Positions 1 to 25,902 of a stretch of DNA of 64,000 nt are shown in pieces (position 1 is the first letter of the stretch; each line of letters begins with the position of its first letter). The translations under genes and the position numbers were made by a program. The notes below the pieces were generated by a model. The model saw nothing but the letters and a program-made list of their open reading frames with translations. It searched no databases and was not told the origin of the DNA. Origin of the DNA: Batillaria attramentaria (lineage: Eukaryota; Mollusca; Gastropoda; Batillariidae); the NCBI GenBank assembly GCA_018292915.2, contig JACVVK020000209.1, forward strand, positions 651,001-715,000, in the 5' to 3' direction.

Positions 1-183
1 GATGAAGTTAGAGTGGGATTTTTCTCAGTGTGGATTCACCTTTAATTTTTGGTATTACACGATTCCTGATCCCTTGCTTCGACTGTACGCTTCGACTGTA
101 CGCTTCGACTGTACGCTTCGACTGTACGCTTCGAGCATTGATTTCCAGCAGAAATGAAATATCTTGGTTTGGTGGTTTCTTTC

Positions 184-263
<80 letters not shown>

Positions 264-652
264 GTTCTCTCTTTCTTTGTTCCTTTGTTTGTTGATGTTT
301 TCCTTTTCTTCACGTTAGTAAACACAAATAGTTCGACTAGCTATTGCAAACCCAGTAACACTTTTGGATTTGATTGGCGTCTGTTTCGTCAGCAAATAGC
401 TACTATGACCAAAAAAAAAAAAAAATTTTTTTTTTTTTTTTTTTCTTTTTTAGTCCCGCAGGGGCTCGGGTTCAAACTCATATCGTAATCTCCACACGAG
501 TTGCGACAGCAGGGCCCTGGTGAGAGAGTAATATAATCTGAGACTTAGATTTAGTTTACGACTTACTACGTCGGAACTATCATCAGCGTGTGCTACCGGT
601 TAGTCCCTGAAATAGTCGTAAACCTGCTGGGCCTCTGTTCATGCATCTTGTA
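1..652. other. Intergenic left edge with 13-bp tandem repeat and (GT)n
   Basis: No gene is visible. A 13-bp unit (CGCTTCGACTGTA) is repeated about four and a half times at 76-135. A (GT)n array of about 77 bp follows at 186-262, and an A-run/T-run pair sits at 410-446. The rest looks single-copy. Confidence 0.7.
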
Positions 653-933
653 CTGGACCCGTATGTAATAGTCGACGTTAGGGCTTTTAGCACCGGGTTA
701 AAGTCTAACCTCGAACTAAACTAGCTCTAGGGTTACATTTTCTGTTCTTTATTGTTTTAAACCAGGAAGCGGGCCTATTCCAGGAAGGTGCCTGAGCCGT
801 TATAGAAGGATTTCTTCTTCCTTTCTTTGCTTCCTTTTTTATTTAATTTTGCTTTTGGGTTTCTTTTGTCCTAGTCTAGGTTAGGCCCGTAGCTGTGGGT
901 TAAATTAACCTCGACTTTTACATACGGGTCCTG
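653..933 (+). mobile_element. MITE-1, copy 1 (CAGGGCCCG-ended foldback element)
   Basis: A non-coding element whose ends are inverted: left ...GGACCCGTATGTAA, right TTTTACATACGGGTCC. Its interior aligns end to end with the copy at 21582-21880, including the shared phrases TCTAACCTCGAACTAAACTAG and GGAAGCGGG. Imperfect terminal inverted repeats, about 280 bp length and no ORF suggest a non-autonomous DNA transposon. No clear target-site duplication is seen, so the superfamily is unassigned. Confidence 0.75.
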
Positions 934-1240
934 GTCGTTTGTAGTCTTCAACTTATGTCCTAGTCTCTCCGTATGCATCAGACCCCCAGAGGATTGACCC
1001 CCGATTTCACGTGCACAAAGAAATCTGGCCACTGCCCCAGCTACTAACAAAGTGCACCTCGCGTGCCATCTTTGGGTCAATAGTGACGGTGCCAAAAGGC
1101 AAATGGGAGACATCGGGGGCACGCTATGCTGCATGCATCGATCTCAACTTCTTAATTGAAAGAATTGGATTTGCTAAAAATGAAAATGTCAGAGTGCCAA
1201 ATGAAAGAAAGAAAGAAAAAAAAAACTGGCAGCTTGCGCG

Positions 1241-1417
1241 GTGGGTGGGTGGGTGTTTGAGAGAAGTTGACGTCCTTTTCCACCACGTAAGGGTGATATC
1301 CAAGACGTGGCAACGAGAAAAAGGCCAGCACAAATATTTTGGCCCCAGCCGGGACTCGAACTCACGACCCGAACATTAGAAGTCCAACGCTCTACCATTC
1401 GGCCACCCCGGCTCCCC
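1241..1417 (-). mobile_element. SINE-A copy 1 (tRNA-Arg-like head)
   Basis: Complete-looking copy read on the minus strand. The head carries Pol III A-box (TGGCCGAATGG) and B-box (GAGTTCGAGTCCC) sequences. The body includes the family phrase AGCACAAATATTTTGGCC. The tail ends in CACCCACCCACCC. The 25 bases beyond the head (1418-1442) reappear beside the copy at 14522-14689, so the two copies may belong to a larger duplicated segment. Confidence 0.85.
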
Positions 1418-1477
1418 TTCCTTTCATACCGATAACTCTATGAAAAAAAAAACAAAAAACTAGCAGCTTGCGCGGTG

Positions 1478-1654
1478 GGTGGGTGGGTGGGTGTTTGAGA
1501 GATTTTAACGTCCTTTTCCACCACGTAAGAGTGATATCAAAGGCGTGGCAACGAGAAAAAGGCCAGCACAAATATTTGGCCCCAGCCGGGACTCGAACTC
1601 ACGACCCGAGCATTGAGAGTCCAACGCTCTACCATTCGGCTATCCCGGTTCCCC
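1478..1654 (-). mobile_element. SINE-A copy 2 with 13-bp target-site duplication
   Basis: Minus-strand copy flanked by the perfect direct repeat AGCTTGCGCGGTG at 1465-1477 and 1655-1667. The head reads as a tRNA-like sequence with an ACTCTCAATGC stretch in place of the usual ACTTCTAATGC anticodon region. The same 13-mer also lies beside copy 1, so the pair may come from insertion into a locally duplicated target. Confidence 0.88.
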
Positions 1655-1711
1655 AGCTTGCGCGGTGACTGCTTCATGAAACTGGTAGGGTAATTTAGAC
1701 GATCTGATTCG

Positions 1712-1716
<5 letters not shown>

Positions 1717-1789
<73 letters not shown>

Positions 1790-1965
1790 GTGAGGGTGGG
1801 GTGGGGGTTTGGGGGTTAAACGTCCTTTTCCACCACATACGGGTGATATCAAAGACGGGGCAACGATGAAAAGGCCAGCACAGATATTTGGCCCCAGCCG
1901 GGATACGAACTCACGACCCGAGCATTAGAAGTCCAACGCTCTACCATTCGACCACCCCGGCTCCC

Positions 1966-2025
<60 letters not shown>

Positions 2026-2035
2026 TGTGTGTCAC

Positions 2036-2129
<94 letters not shown>
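1717..2129 (+). repeat. (GT)n and (GT)n(GA)n arrays surrounding SINE-A copy 3
   Basis: (GT)n runs 1717-1790 and again 1967-2129, the second with a (GA)n block at 2000-2024. A SINE-A copy on the minus strand (1791-1966) separates the two arrays. It probably inserted into one array, so both flanks, including any target-site duplication, are GT-repeat sequence. Confidence 0.85.
1791..1966 (-). mobile_element. SINE-A copy 3, inserted in a (GT)n array
   Basis: Full set of family landmarks on the minus strand: tRNA-like head ending at 1966, an intact B-box (GAGTTCGTATCCC), the AAATATTTGGCC phrase, and the CGTCCTTTTCCACC-proximal tail. Flanked on both sides by GT repeat. Confidence 0.85.
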
Positions 2130-2130
<1 letters not shown>

Positions 2131-4006
2131 CCTTCTTCTGTCGTGGCTGAAACAGAGTAGGAATGTCCTTACAGCATGTCCGTGCAATTCACAGGATTTT
2201 CCTCTTCTCGGTGCCTGTTGTACTTGGCTCTACAAATCCAGCAGCAAATCCGAGCTTCCATAGCAATCTTGTGCCAGTACCCAACAACCACCACAGGCAA
2301 TGTTTCCAACCGTGGTAATTAAAGACAAAACTTGTTGTTCTGATCAAACCACGACCGTGGCACGAGATATGTTTCCTGCCCTATTCACCGGCCGATAATC
2401 TAATTTGTTACCTCGCGTGGCTGGCACGGCTGCGCACGGATAGCGCTAATTAGCATATTATGATTTAATTTGGGAAATGTTCTGGATACCGTTTCCGGCT
2501 CGTGCAAGGTCTATTTTATTATGTAATGGACGACTTTTATTGGATCAGGGAGGAAATTCTGTGAAGCTTTTTCCATGCTGGGGGCAAGAAGGAAGAGAGA
2601 CCTTTTGACATAAAAGAGTACGGAAGCTCCAGCGAGGGGAGCCAACGGTGATTAGATTTTTTCGCTTTCTTTAGCGCGCTATATGGGGTTGTGCTCGGAC
2701 TTAAAGATCTGGTGTGTGCACAGAACGAAACAAGCTGTACGTTAGAGGAAGAGCTCCCCAAGGCGGGGGGGGGGGGGGGGGTTAATGTCCTTTTCCACCA
2801 CGTAAGGGTGATAACAAACACGGAGCAACGACGAGAAAAAGGCCAGCACAATATTTGGCCCCAGCCGGGATTCGAACTCACGACCGGAGCATTAAAAAGA
2901 CTTCCCCAAGGTAGCGCTGGGAAAATGCAAGTAACTTTGAAAGACGTCAACCCTCTTCGTGTTCATCATCATCATCATCATCATCGTCGTCGTCGGCGTC
3001 GTCGTCGTTATCCTCATCATACGAACCAATCAGCAGACTGGCAGTGATCTTGAAACTAGACGTTTGATAATTGTATAAGCGCGTTGAGAGTGCAGGTGAT
3101 GTCACCTAGGAAAAAAGCCTAAACGCTTAACATGTCCTTGGTGCTCATAGACCCTTTTCACACTTAACTTGGACTGGAGTTGTGCTTGTTCGAGTGTGTG
3201 TGATAATTGCAAAGATATACCTTACTCGTAACTTTTTCAGCTCCGGAATCGCGACCCGAACGTGTGTATACGTAATGCAGTTCCGATTATTACGTGTTAA
3301 CACCCCCCCCCCCCCACACACACACACAAACCCTCCACAAAAACCTCCAAAACAAAACAAAACAAACAAAGAAACAAACGAAGAAATATACCTGCAACAA
3401 CATTTTTTTTTTTTGCTTCATATATTATCATTTGTGAAGACCTTTAAGCGCATGCAGCTCTCATCGTTATTCCCTCTCGGCCAGTTGTATTCACCGTGGC
3501 GAGTTGTACTTTGCCGAAAAAAATGGTGCCTGCACCTTCCGCCGGCAGTTCTGTTGTCCTGGAGGAGTTTTCCCTTCTATTCTAATAACATTAGATGCTT
3601 CAGGTTTGCTCTGGGCATATGCCTCTTTTAACTCAGCCTCCTCCTCCTCCTAGTAGACCCATTCACGGATTTCTCTTCCGTCGAGCCCAAACTATAACCT
3701 TGATACAGACGCTTTGGGCAAATTTTCTAGTTGGAGGCCGAGGGTCCTCCAAATGAGGCTCATCCTGGGAAGCTTTCGCAGGAGACTAAGTCGAGATGTT
3801 GTTTCATTTTCCTGTTCAAATTCAGTCTGTCTGGTGTAACCCTCCCTTTGGGGTGAATTGCTCTTGAATCGTGTCTATCTTGCTGTCTGGGCGAGCCACT
3901 TTAGATTAATCTCTGGCCAAGAATATCGTCCTTCAGATCGTGAATGTCACTAGGCTGCTGGACGCGTTCCTCTTCACGTTGATTCAGTCAACACACCTTG
4001 TGTGTG
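2130..4006. other. Intergenic, one truncated SINE-A, no gene seen
   Basis: Mostly single-copy DNA. A SINE-A copy lacking its tRNA head lies at 2766-2893 on the minus strand, starting next to a G17 run. An imperfect (CAT)n/(CGT)n trinucleotide tract is at 2964-3010. There is a C14 run with (CA)n at 3302-3328. Reading frames here are short and lack recognisable domains. Confidence 0.6.
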
Positions 4007-4196
4007 TGTGAAACGCGCCTGTTCCGAGATTTACTCTACTGCAGTTCAGGACTAAGCCCGGTGAAAGATCACGTGCTCTCTGGCTCACGCAGGCCACCTC
4101 AGGTGGACGCTATTTTTTTCTTTTTGTGAAACGCGCCTTTTCCGAGATTTACTATCCGGCAGTTCAGGACTGAGCCCGGTGAAAAATCACGTGCTG
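4007..4196. repeat. Two-unit tandem repeat, period about 120 bp
   Basis: A 70-bp block beginning GTGAAACGCGCC and ending ATCACGTGCT is present at 4007-4076 and again at 4127-4196 with a few substitutions. The intervening sequence is not conserved. Each unit contains the palindromic E-box CACGTG. Confidence 0.75.
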
Positions 4197-5700
4197 TCTA
4201 CTGAACTCACTCAATTCTAAGGTATGAAACGTGCGAATGTCGTAGAGCTGGAGTCGGAGCGTCCTTGGTTCGATCTGAATCCAGCATGTCCATGTCATTC
4301 ACAGATTTTCTCTCTCCCCCGTGCCGGAATAGTCTAGCATAACCATAAGTAGGGGCACATCGCCTAGTGGCCACAACGTTTGTATTGAGTCTGCCCTCTT
4401 TCAAGAAGTTTATTCTGTAACCAATGCCACGACGAAGCCCAAACCGTATAACAGCAAAAATAAATATAACGTTCTTTTCCTTTCTTTTTTGGGAATTCCA
4501 AAGCATTTGACACTTCCGTGTACACATCCGTCATACGCTGAGTCCACATTCCTCGTCCTCCTGCATGATCTTGATAAGGTTCCACGTAACACCATGAATA
4601 TTCAACGTCTTTCGCGTTTTATCCACGCCGAGTCAGGGAAGATTCACCTACACATGCCCCGCTGACGGGGGGCTCCGGACGCTACAACATCGAGGTTTCT
4701 GTATGTAAATAAAAGAAGATGGCCTCGCAGGCCCTCCTTGGCACGGGCCGATTACGACCGAAATCCGGCCATCTGTGCAGGTTGCATTATTAATAGCCGG
4801 AGCAGATCACTGCTCAGGCTGTGTGCAAATTTGTCTTTAATGAGAGCTTACTTGCAGAAAAGCGGAGTCAATCGAGACGCTGATTGTAGAATCCCCAGAA
4901 GGCCCGATCACCACCAAGCGTTCGCCGCCAAGGTCCGTCTGCAAAGTTCTTCGCTCGGCATGCCCCCATTCAAAAAAAAAAAAAAAAAAAAATCGTGGAA
5001 AGACTTTTCTGGATGCGTTTCTTTTTCTTCTTGTTTCCTGGAGATAAACGATCGCTCGTCTCCCCCCCCCCCCCCCCCCAAAAAAAACCTAGGGCTTTTC
5101 TTGCCATTGACCGGGCTGAGATATCTTTCCTTTGACCTGGTCGCGGAGTCGCTTTTACAACGCAGACAATTCGAGCGGGGCCTGAATTGGCTTTCCGATT
5201 CTGGTGTCGACAAAGAAGGCTTGGGTAACCATTTCCCAGTTTCGTTCATTTTCGGTACCAAGGCCGCATTTCGGTCAAAGTGTTTTGAACTGGACCTTTC
5301 ATGGGGTGCGCGGGGCAGGGGGTGGGGAGTGGGAGGGGGGTGGGGGGAGGAATGTGTTTGTGTGTGTGTGTGTGGGGTGGGTGGGGGGTTGTTTGTTTGT
5401 TTTATTTGTTGTTGTTGTTGTTTTTTTTTTTGGGGGGGGGTATTAAAAAAAAGGGATAGTTTTGGTTTAATACAATCTTTCAACTTGCTTTCTGCTGATA
5501 ATCATTGTGTCTGCTGTTCAAGCATGTGTTGTGTGCGTGCGTGAGGGATGTGTGTGAGTCCATATACTTTCAAGAATTGTGCTGTTTAAATATGATTTGA
5601 TATCATTATTACCATCATTAAAAATGACCGTGCATGGGGACATTCCCAGCTCCGTGTAGCAATATGTGTAACATTGGATTTACTGCTGAGAGGAAGGTTG

Positions 5701-5702
<2 letters not shown>
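4197..5702. other. Intergenic single-copy DNA with homopolymer runs
   Basis: No supportable exon. An A-run is at 4973-4991, a C-run of about 18 at 5061-5078, and a G/T-rich low-complexity stretch at 5319-5450. The 268-codon open frame through this stretch is built on those simple runs and resembles no family. Confidence 0.5.

Positions 5703-5791
<89 letters not shown>
5703..5791. repeat. (CA)n array, about 89 bp
   Basis: Uninterrupted CA dinucleotide repeat between single-copy flanks. Confidence 0.95.
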
Positions 5792-5795
<4 letters not shown>

Positions 5796-6292
5796 GCAAT
5801 AGATCGAGATCTGGCTGGAATACGATATTCTGCTTTCCAGATGCTACTCAATTTACCACATTGCCGCACTCGCGTTATTTGAGTCATTAATACATGTATT
5901 GCTTCCTTGCTCGGCTTAAAGCCCTAACTAACTAACATTGCATGCGCCGTAAACGCAGATGTTACTGATGGAAAAAAAAAAAACTTGATGGAAGCCTTTC
6001 CTCTCCGTCTTCTTCGTTCCCTGGAATCTGCCTCTAGTTTGGTAGTGGTGTTATTTAAAGTTGGTAGTCTTCAGCTGGTCCGTGATAGAGCCCCAGAGGC
6101 GTAAGCGTGGCTGCATTACACCAGTGTCGCTGATTAGCTGATGTGCACATGACGGAGAATGTAATATTCAATATTCAATAATTCTTTATTGTCCTCAAGA
6201 GGAGGCAGTTCGGTTGCGGCGTAAAAAGAGATAATAACCACATACACAATATAACATGTCCCAATAGTTAAATATGTAATATCACAACGATA
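5792..6292. other. Intergenic with two retroposon 3'-end remnants
   Basis: At 5904-5939 a short GGCTTAAAGCC hairpin precedes (CTAA)n, the hairpin-plus-tetranucleotide tail also seen at 32929, 38901 and 47930. At 6166-6250, ATTCAATATTCAATAATTC leads into a TTTATTGTCC motif on the minus strand, resembling a LINE/SINE 3' end with a short pentanucleotide tail. Otherwise nothing recognised. Confidence 0.45.
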
Positions 6293-6327
6293 ACACGCAC
6301 ACACACACACACACGCACACACCCACA

Positions 6328-6403
<76 letters not shown>

Positions 6404-6497
6404 CACGCACGCACACACACGCACACACACACACACACACACACGCCCACACCCACACGCACACGCGCACACGCGCACATACACACACGCACCCACC

Positions 6498-6574
<77 letters not shown>
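6293..6574. repeat. Compound (CA)n array with CG and CCCA interruptions, 280 bp
   Basis: One of the longest simple arrays here. CA repeats are interrupted by GCAC, GCGC and CCCACC variants at 6396-6500, and flanked by purer CA blocks. A shorter CA-rich patch follows at 6693-6753. Confidence 0.95.
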
Positions 6575-6577
<3 letters not shown>

Positions 6578-6753
6578 TCTTAATTACCATGCTCTTCTTA
6601 AATACGCCACTATTAAGACGGGACTACAACCCTTCACTGTAAAAGTAAATTTATAGTAAAATAACTGTATCACAAAGCACACTCATACCCTCACACACAC
6701 GCACTCACACACAACACAACACATGCGCGCACACGCACACGCACACGCACACG

Positions 6754-7351
6754 TGTAAGGAAAAATATTCCTGCTTTAGCCACGTCAGCTGCTGTGATAT
6801 ACATGTTTTGCCTCTCACAGACACGCACTCGTGTTAGGAAACTTTCACAGCTAACAAAACGTGCAGTCAGGAAGTTTCCTAGCTAATTGCAGGTTTCATT
6901 TGAATGGGTAACACGTTAGCGTAATCTCCAGATCTGAATTGCCGTAGGAGTGAAAGACCTATCTGTTCTGTGCTTGACTAAAGGGAAATGGATTTTATTG
7001 CCCTCTTTATGCCAGCTGTGATTGTCGTCTCAGGCTTAACGCGCGCCACGCTTGCAGCGGAAAGAGGCCTGAAAGAGTCGGAGGTAATTTGTGAAGTATG
7101 TCTGCAGCATGCTGTCAGGTGTGATGAGGAAAACACTGAAGGACGTGTGGCTTTAATTACGAGTCAGTGTGTCAGTGACTTCAACGGCACAGGAGTGCGT
7201 TTCACTGTAGATGCTTGGCGTACATGTAGAATGGAATTGTAACTTCAATTCAATTGAATTTCCTTTATTATCCCAATTTGGGCAATTTGTTATTAACCAG
7301 CGGCACTATACACACATCACAGACCTCAACGAATAAATACATAGAAGATCA

Positions 7352-7427
<76 letters not shown>

Positions 7428-8288
7428 TACATAAAAGTCATCAGCACATCACATACCTTAAGAACTAAATACATAGGAAACTGCATGTAGATTAATTTGT
7501 AATGTTTTGTGAAAATCAAAGTAGCGAACGAAATTACCAAAGTCTGCCGCAGAGACAATATTCACGATGGCGATGAATCACCATCAAATGTTGAACTGCG
7601 CCTCAGAGACAGGACTATGTTCTGAACCTCTATGAGACGGCGTCGCCGTCATGCACGATCCACTTAACCACCGCGGCTCCCCGCCCTGTCGCTTCGCATG
7701 TCATCACTGTCTGGCGCGTCAGTGGCCGACATTGTGGGTGATCAATGAGAGGAAAATGTTTGATTGACCTCTTCATTACGGCTGATTGATTCCCAATCAT
7801 TCTTGCCTGCCGCCCGATGGCCAGACACGGAACAGACACGAGATCTCCGATGACCGCGTGTTTTACGCTCGCGAGGTGCAGAGGTCCAGAGCCAGCCGGC
7901 TAGGCAGAAAATGGACAGTGCATATTTTACCGTGTTTGATGTCCTGATTCCCGGTGGTCTAGTTTTTGCTGAGTGTCAGCACTTCTCTTTGTTGTGCTTG
8001 TTTTGCGTTTTTGTCTTGAGCTGATCGGAAGCTGCGGAGGAAATTCCATGCTTGCCTTGCGCCTGTTATGTGTTTTAAGAGTTTTTGAATCTTATCGCAG
8101 CCACCAGGGCTGTATCTTGCACTGGAATCTTGTAGACCAGTGAAGGATTTTCAAAGGTTATCCCGACCCTGCCGTATAATCCACGCTCGCTGGGTATAAA
8201 TATTCCCACTGCCAAAGCCCAGGTTACACAGTATTCAATTTAAAATGGTTTATCCCCGAAATCACCCCCAAGGAAAAGCACTTCCAAG

Positions 8289-8289
<1 letters not shown>
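6754..8289. other. Mostly single-copy DNA with (CA)n and a retroposon tail
   Basis: A (CA)n array is at 7353-7424. Just before it, at 7244-7300, a TTCAATTCAATTGAATT tail leads into CTTTATTATCCCAATTTGG, a minus-strand retroposon 3' end. An open frame starting at 6988 begins with a signal-peptide-like stretch and meets a GT at 7084; it is treated as a finding, not a gene. No other candidate exon. Confidence 0.45.
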
Positions 8290-8373
<84 letters not shown>

Positions 8374-8404
8374 CAGACACAGACACAGACAGACAGACAG
8401 ACAG
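8290..8404. repeat. (GA)n followed by (CAGA)n
   Basis: Pure GA dinucleotide from about 8290 to 8350, then CAGA tetranucleotide to 8404, directly abutting the tail end of the next SINE-A. Confidence 0.95.
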
Positions 8405-8405
8405 A

Positions 8406-8580
8406 TGGGGGAGGGGGATTTAATGTCCTTTTCTGTACTTGTCCACCCCGTAAGCGTGATATTAAAGACGGGGCAACGATGAAAAGGTCGCACAAATATA
8501 TTTGTCCTCAGCCGGGACTCGAACTCACGACCTGAGTATTGAGAGTCCAACGCTCTACCATTCGGCTATCCCGGCTCCCC
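8406..8580 (-). mobile_element. SINE-A copy 5, inserted within a (GA)n array
   Basis: Minus-strand copy with the complete tRNA-like head (GGGAGCCGGGATAGCCGAAT on the minus strand) and a small body insertion (TGTACTTG near 8435). GA repeats lie on both sides, so any target-site duplication is hidden in them. Confidence 0.85.
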
Positions 8581-8872
<292 letters not shown>

Positions 8873-9418
8873 GCGCGAGACATATCAAAAGAAAGAAATG
8901 GAGGGGGGTGGGGGAGAGAAGAGAAAACGATTATGCGATTAAGTACATCAAATAATAGTAATTAAAAAAATAATCAGTATGTGCATAAAGAAAGTAAATA
9001 AGGTGAAAATAAAACAAAAAAATGTGGCAAGTGAGAGATTCAGATAAACCCTGACGGGATGTGTGTTGCCACAGTGTAGAAAAGCAACAATAACAACAAC
9101 AAAAACAGGAAGAAGGTAATGCCAGTAAGAACTGGCATTTGTCGCTGCTTTTAAACATACCAAATAATAAAAAGTACGACCAGGACCATTACGAGCTGTT
9201 CACCAGATGTTTAAGTAGTCTGGCCTTGAAAGATGCAACCGAGGGTGCTGATGTGATATGTTTTGGAAAATATTCCAAGTGTGTGCCCCTGAGTCAGAGA
9301 GAGAGAGAGAGAGAGAGAGAGTCATGATAAAGATGATGACAAACAAGAAGATGATGGTGGTGATGATGATGGTGATGATGATGATGATTATGACGATACG
9401 ACCGAAAGTTTGAGATAT
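8873..9418. other. Non-coding stretch upstream of the first recognised Ig exon
   Basis: Contains a short GA array (9297-9320) and an imperfect GATGATGGTGATG run (9350-9385). No exon was recognised. Confidence 0.5.
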
Positions 9419-9690
9419 GCTAGGCTTGCGAGATGTCTTACAATCTGTATTTCCTGCACACAACAAAGAGAGAGAGAGAGCCAGACAGACAGACAGACAG
9501 ACAGAGAGGACATTGCAGCCTGACAGGCTTGCGAGATGTCTCACAATCTGTACTTCCTGCACACAACAGAGAGAGAGAGAGAGAGAGGGGGGGGGGGGGG
9601 CATTGCAGCCTGACAGGCTTGCGAGATGTCTCACAATCTGTACTTCATGCACACAACAGAGAGAGAGGAGAGAGAGAGAGAGAGAGAGCA
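9419..9690. repeat. Three-unit tandem repeat, period about 90-105 bp, each ending in (GA)n
   Basis: The core CTTGCGAGATGTCT-ACAATCTG starts at 9424, 9528 and 9618, followed each time by TTCCTGCACACAAC and then a GA-rich tail of variable length. The array ends about 40 bp before the splice acceptor of the first Ig exon. Confidence 0.85.
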
Positions 9691-9729
9691 TTGCAGTCTG
9701 ACAGCTTTTGTTCCCCCTGTCATGTCCAG

Positions 9730-23761
<14,032 letters not shown>

Positions 23762-24429
23762 CACGGTTGCTTCACGGCTGCCGGGGTGCGTGACGATGTG
23801 AAGTCATGCACGTCGTGCACTGGCTGTCTGTGCATGGCGTGCTACTGCACGTGGGTAACAACGACCAACCCACTGAACGTGCCTTACACGACATGACGTC
23901 ATCACGAAATGACGTCAGAAGCACTGAAAAGTGACGTTTTTTTTTCTTTTTTTTTTTTTTTCTTTTCTGCTTTTGTTTTTTACGTACCAGAATTCCTACC
24001 TTAGAGAGAAACTGATCGGACCCTCAGGTTTTCAACTGAAAACATAACCGAAATGTGACCATGACGATTATTTTTGGGAATGCAGCGAAATGTGAAGCAT
24101 CAGTGTCATCAGATCGTATTATCAAGACAAGATAGTGAAGATGATATTTCCACTATGGGTCAGTACAACGCATAGGGCCACAGTTACCTGTTGCTGTTGG
24201 CAGCAGTGAAATACCGAGAGAGATTTACAATCTACAAAAGAAATATTCAACAGTTTTACGCCACAGGGAAGTCAGTGCTCAAAAACACGCATAAAGTTGT
24301 GTTAAAACCGTCTTTGATCCATAGTCAGTTCGTTTCGCTTCTCTTCGACAACGTGTACGAATACTATGAAGCAAACGTTTGTTCCCATCCAGGCAAAAAT
24401 CGTGTCCGTGTGATGAATCTGAAGGATAC
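23762..24429 (+). other. Probable 3' UTR / downstream region of the Ig gene
   Basis: Follows the stop codon. It contains two perfect TGACGTCA palindromes (23894-23901, 23910-23917) and a T-rich tract at 23938-23963. I did not identify a convincing AATAAA-type signal, so the transcript end is undefined. Confidence 0.5.
23894..23917. promoter_or_regulatory. Two CRE-type palindromes (TGACGTCA x2)
   Basis: Two exact copies of the CREB/ATF consensus octamer, starting 16 bp apart, with further TGACG half-sites around them. They lie 133 bp after the Ig-gene stop, an unusual place for promoter elements, so function is unproven. Confidence 0.4.
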
Positions 24430-24905
24430 GTTCAATGTGACGATGCGATAATGTTAAAAAAGGACAGGTCCTGTGTGACGATGTGAAAAAAGGCACGTTC
24501 CAGGTGACGATTTGAAAAAAAAGAACATATTACGTGTGACGCTGTGAAAAAAGAACATCATATGTGACGCTGTGAAAAAGAACATCATATGTGACGCTGT
24601 GAAAAAGAACACGTCCTGTGTGACGATGTGCAAAAAAGGGCACGTTCCAGGTGACGATTTAAAAAAAAAAAAGAGCATATTACGCTTGATGATGTGAAAA
24701 GAACACGTTCCGTGTGACGATGTGGAAAAAGATTACTTTCAATGTGACGATGCGAAGAAGAGCACGTTCAAGTTCACGTTCACGTACTTTATTGTCTGTG
24801 TTGTGAAAAACTAATAAGAAAGTTCCATGCGACGATGTTCCAAAAAAAAATACCCACATGTTCCATGTGACGGTATGAAAGAAAGAACACGTTCCATGTT
24901 CTTAT
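24430..24905. repeat. Minisatellite, about 30-35-bp unit, roughly 14 copies
   Basis: Unit approximates GTGTGACGATGTGAAAAA followed by AGAACACGTTCC, with variable A-run lengths and CATATGTGACGCTGTGAAA variants. It begins about 670 bp after the Ig-gene stop. Confidence 0.88.
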
Positions 24906-25902
24906 TATGACGAAAGGCCTGGCGGTGCCACTCAAAAAAAAAAAAAAAAAAAAACCGCGAAAGGCGAAACATTGCCTACAGCTTTACAAGACGTACAGTT
25001 CTTGCAGTTCTTGGCGCGGCATTCTCAGAATTACTGCCCCGGCTAGACCCATTTCTCTCAAGTTCTTCGATGTGAGGGACACAGCAGGGCAGGGAAAAAG
25101 TTTTTTACTGGTTTGTCTCTGGCCCCGGCCAAGCGGGAGGAGGGCTATCCGGCATTCAAAACAGGATCAGGAGGCCGTTTTGTAGGCAGATGTTTATGAC
25201 CTGGACTTTCGATCACAGACTGGCAGTGTTGCGTGAGCAGATAGAGGCAATGAGGGGGAGAGAGAGTACTCGGGCTTATTTACTACCGACAGGGAGACCT
25301 CCCACGGTGTGTGTTATTATTATTATTACTTCCCTTTTTTCTTCTTTTTTTTTCTTTTTTTTTCTTTTTTTTTTTTTCTTTTTTTTCCCGTCCTTTTTTC
25401 TTTTCTTTTTTTTTTTTCGTCCTTTTTTTCTGTTTTTTTTTTGTCCTTTTTTTTCGTATTTGTTTTTTTTGCGCGAGTGATGCAGCGACTGATGGTAGTG
25501 AACACAATGTGTATTTATATCGACAGAAAGACAGACACAGTCACGAGTAGACAGAGCGTGCAGAATACTGCGCGTGAGTATCGGGAAGAAACACAGTCGC
25601 AGTGAACACGAGTGTACGAGTACTGACACACAGCATTGGCAGTGAATTTTGTCGGTGCATATAGTACCAGATCCACACGTGACTTCCTTGCTAAATAATG
25701 ACACTGTCAATGTCCCAATCACAGCCCAGTATATCTACTGTATAGATATATCCAGTTCTGTTGTCATAGCAGCAAGGACGCTTTATCCGCTACACTATAC
25801 ATCGATTCTACATCGAGTACGTTTATGTCAGAGTTTTCCCAGTGAATCTGATCGCTGCACACTATACTTGCTTGCGACCTCTATCTTAAACTATCACACT
25901 AT
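24906..25902. other. Intergenic with pyrimidine-rich tract
   Basis: An A-run is at 24935-24954. A 150-bp strand-asymmetric T/C tract, (T)n broken by single or paired C, is at 25328-25470. No coding evidence. Confidence 0.6.

Noticed and set aside
4738..5544. 268-codon open frame as a gene
   Set aside because: It runs through A-, C-, G- and T-runs and GT repeat; no domain or splice evidence.
9433..9729. 5' extension of the Ig exon into the preceding open frame
   Set aside because: The upstream part is a GA-rich tandem repeat; a clear CAG acceptor at 9727-9729 and Ig homology start the exon at 9730.
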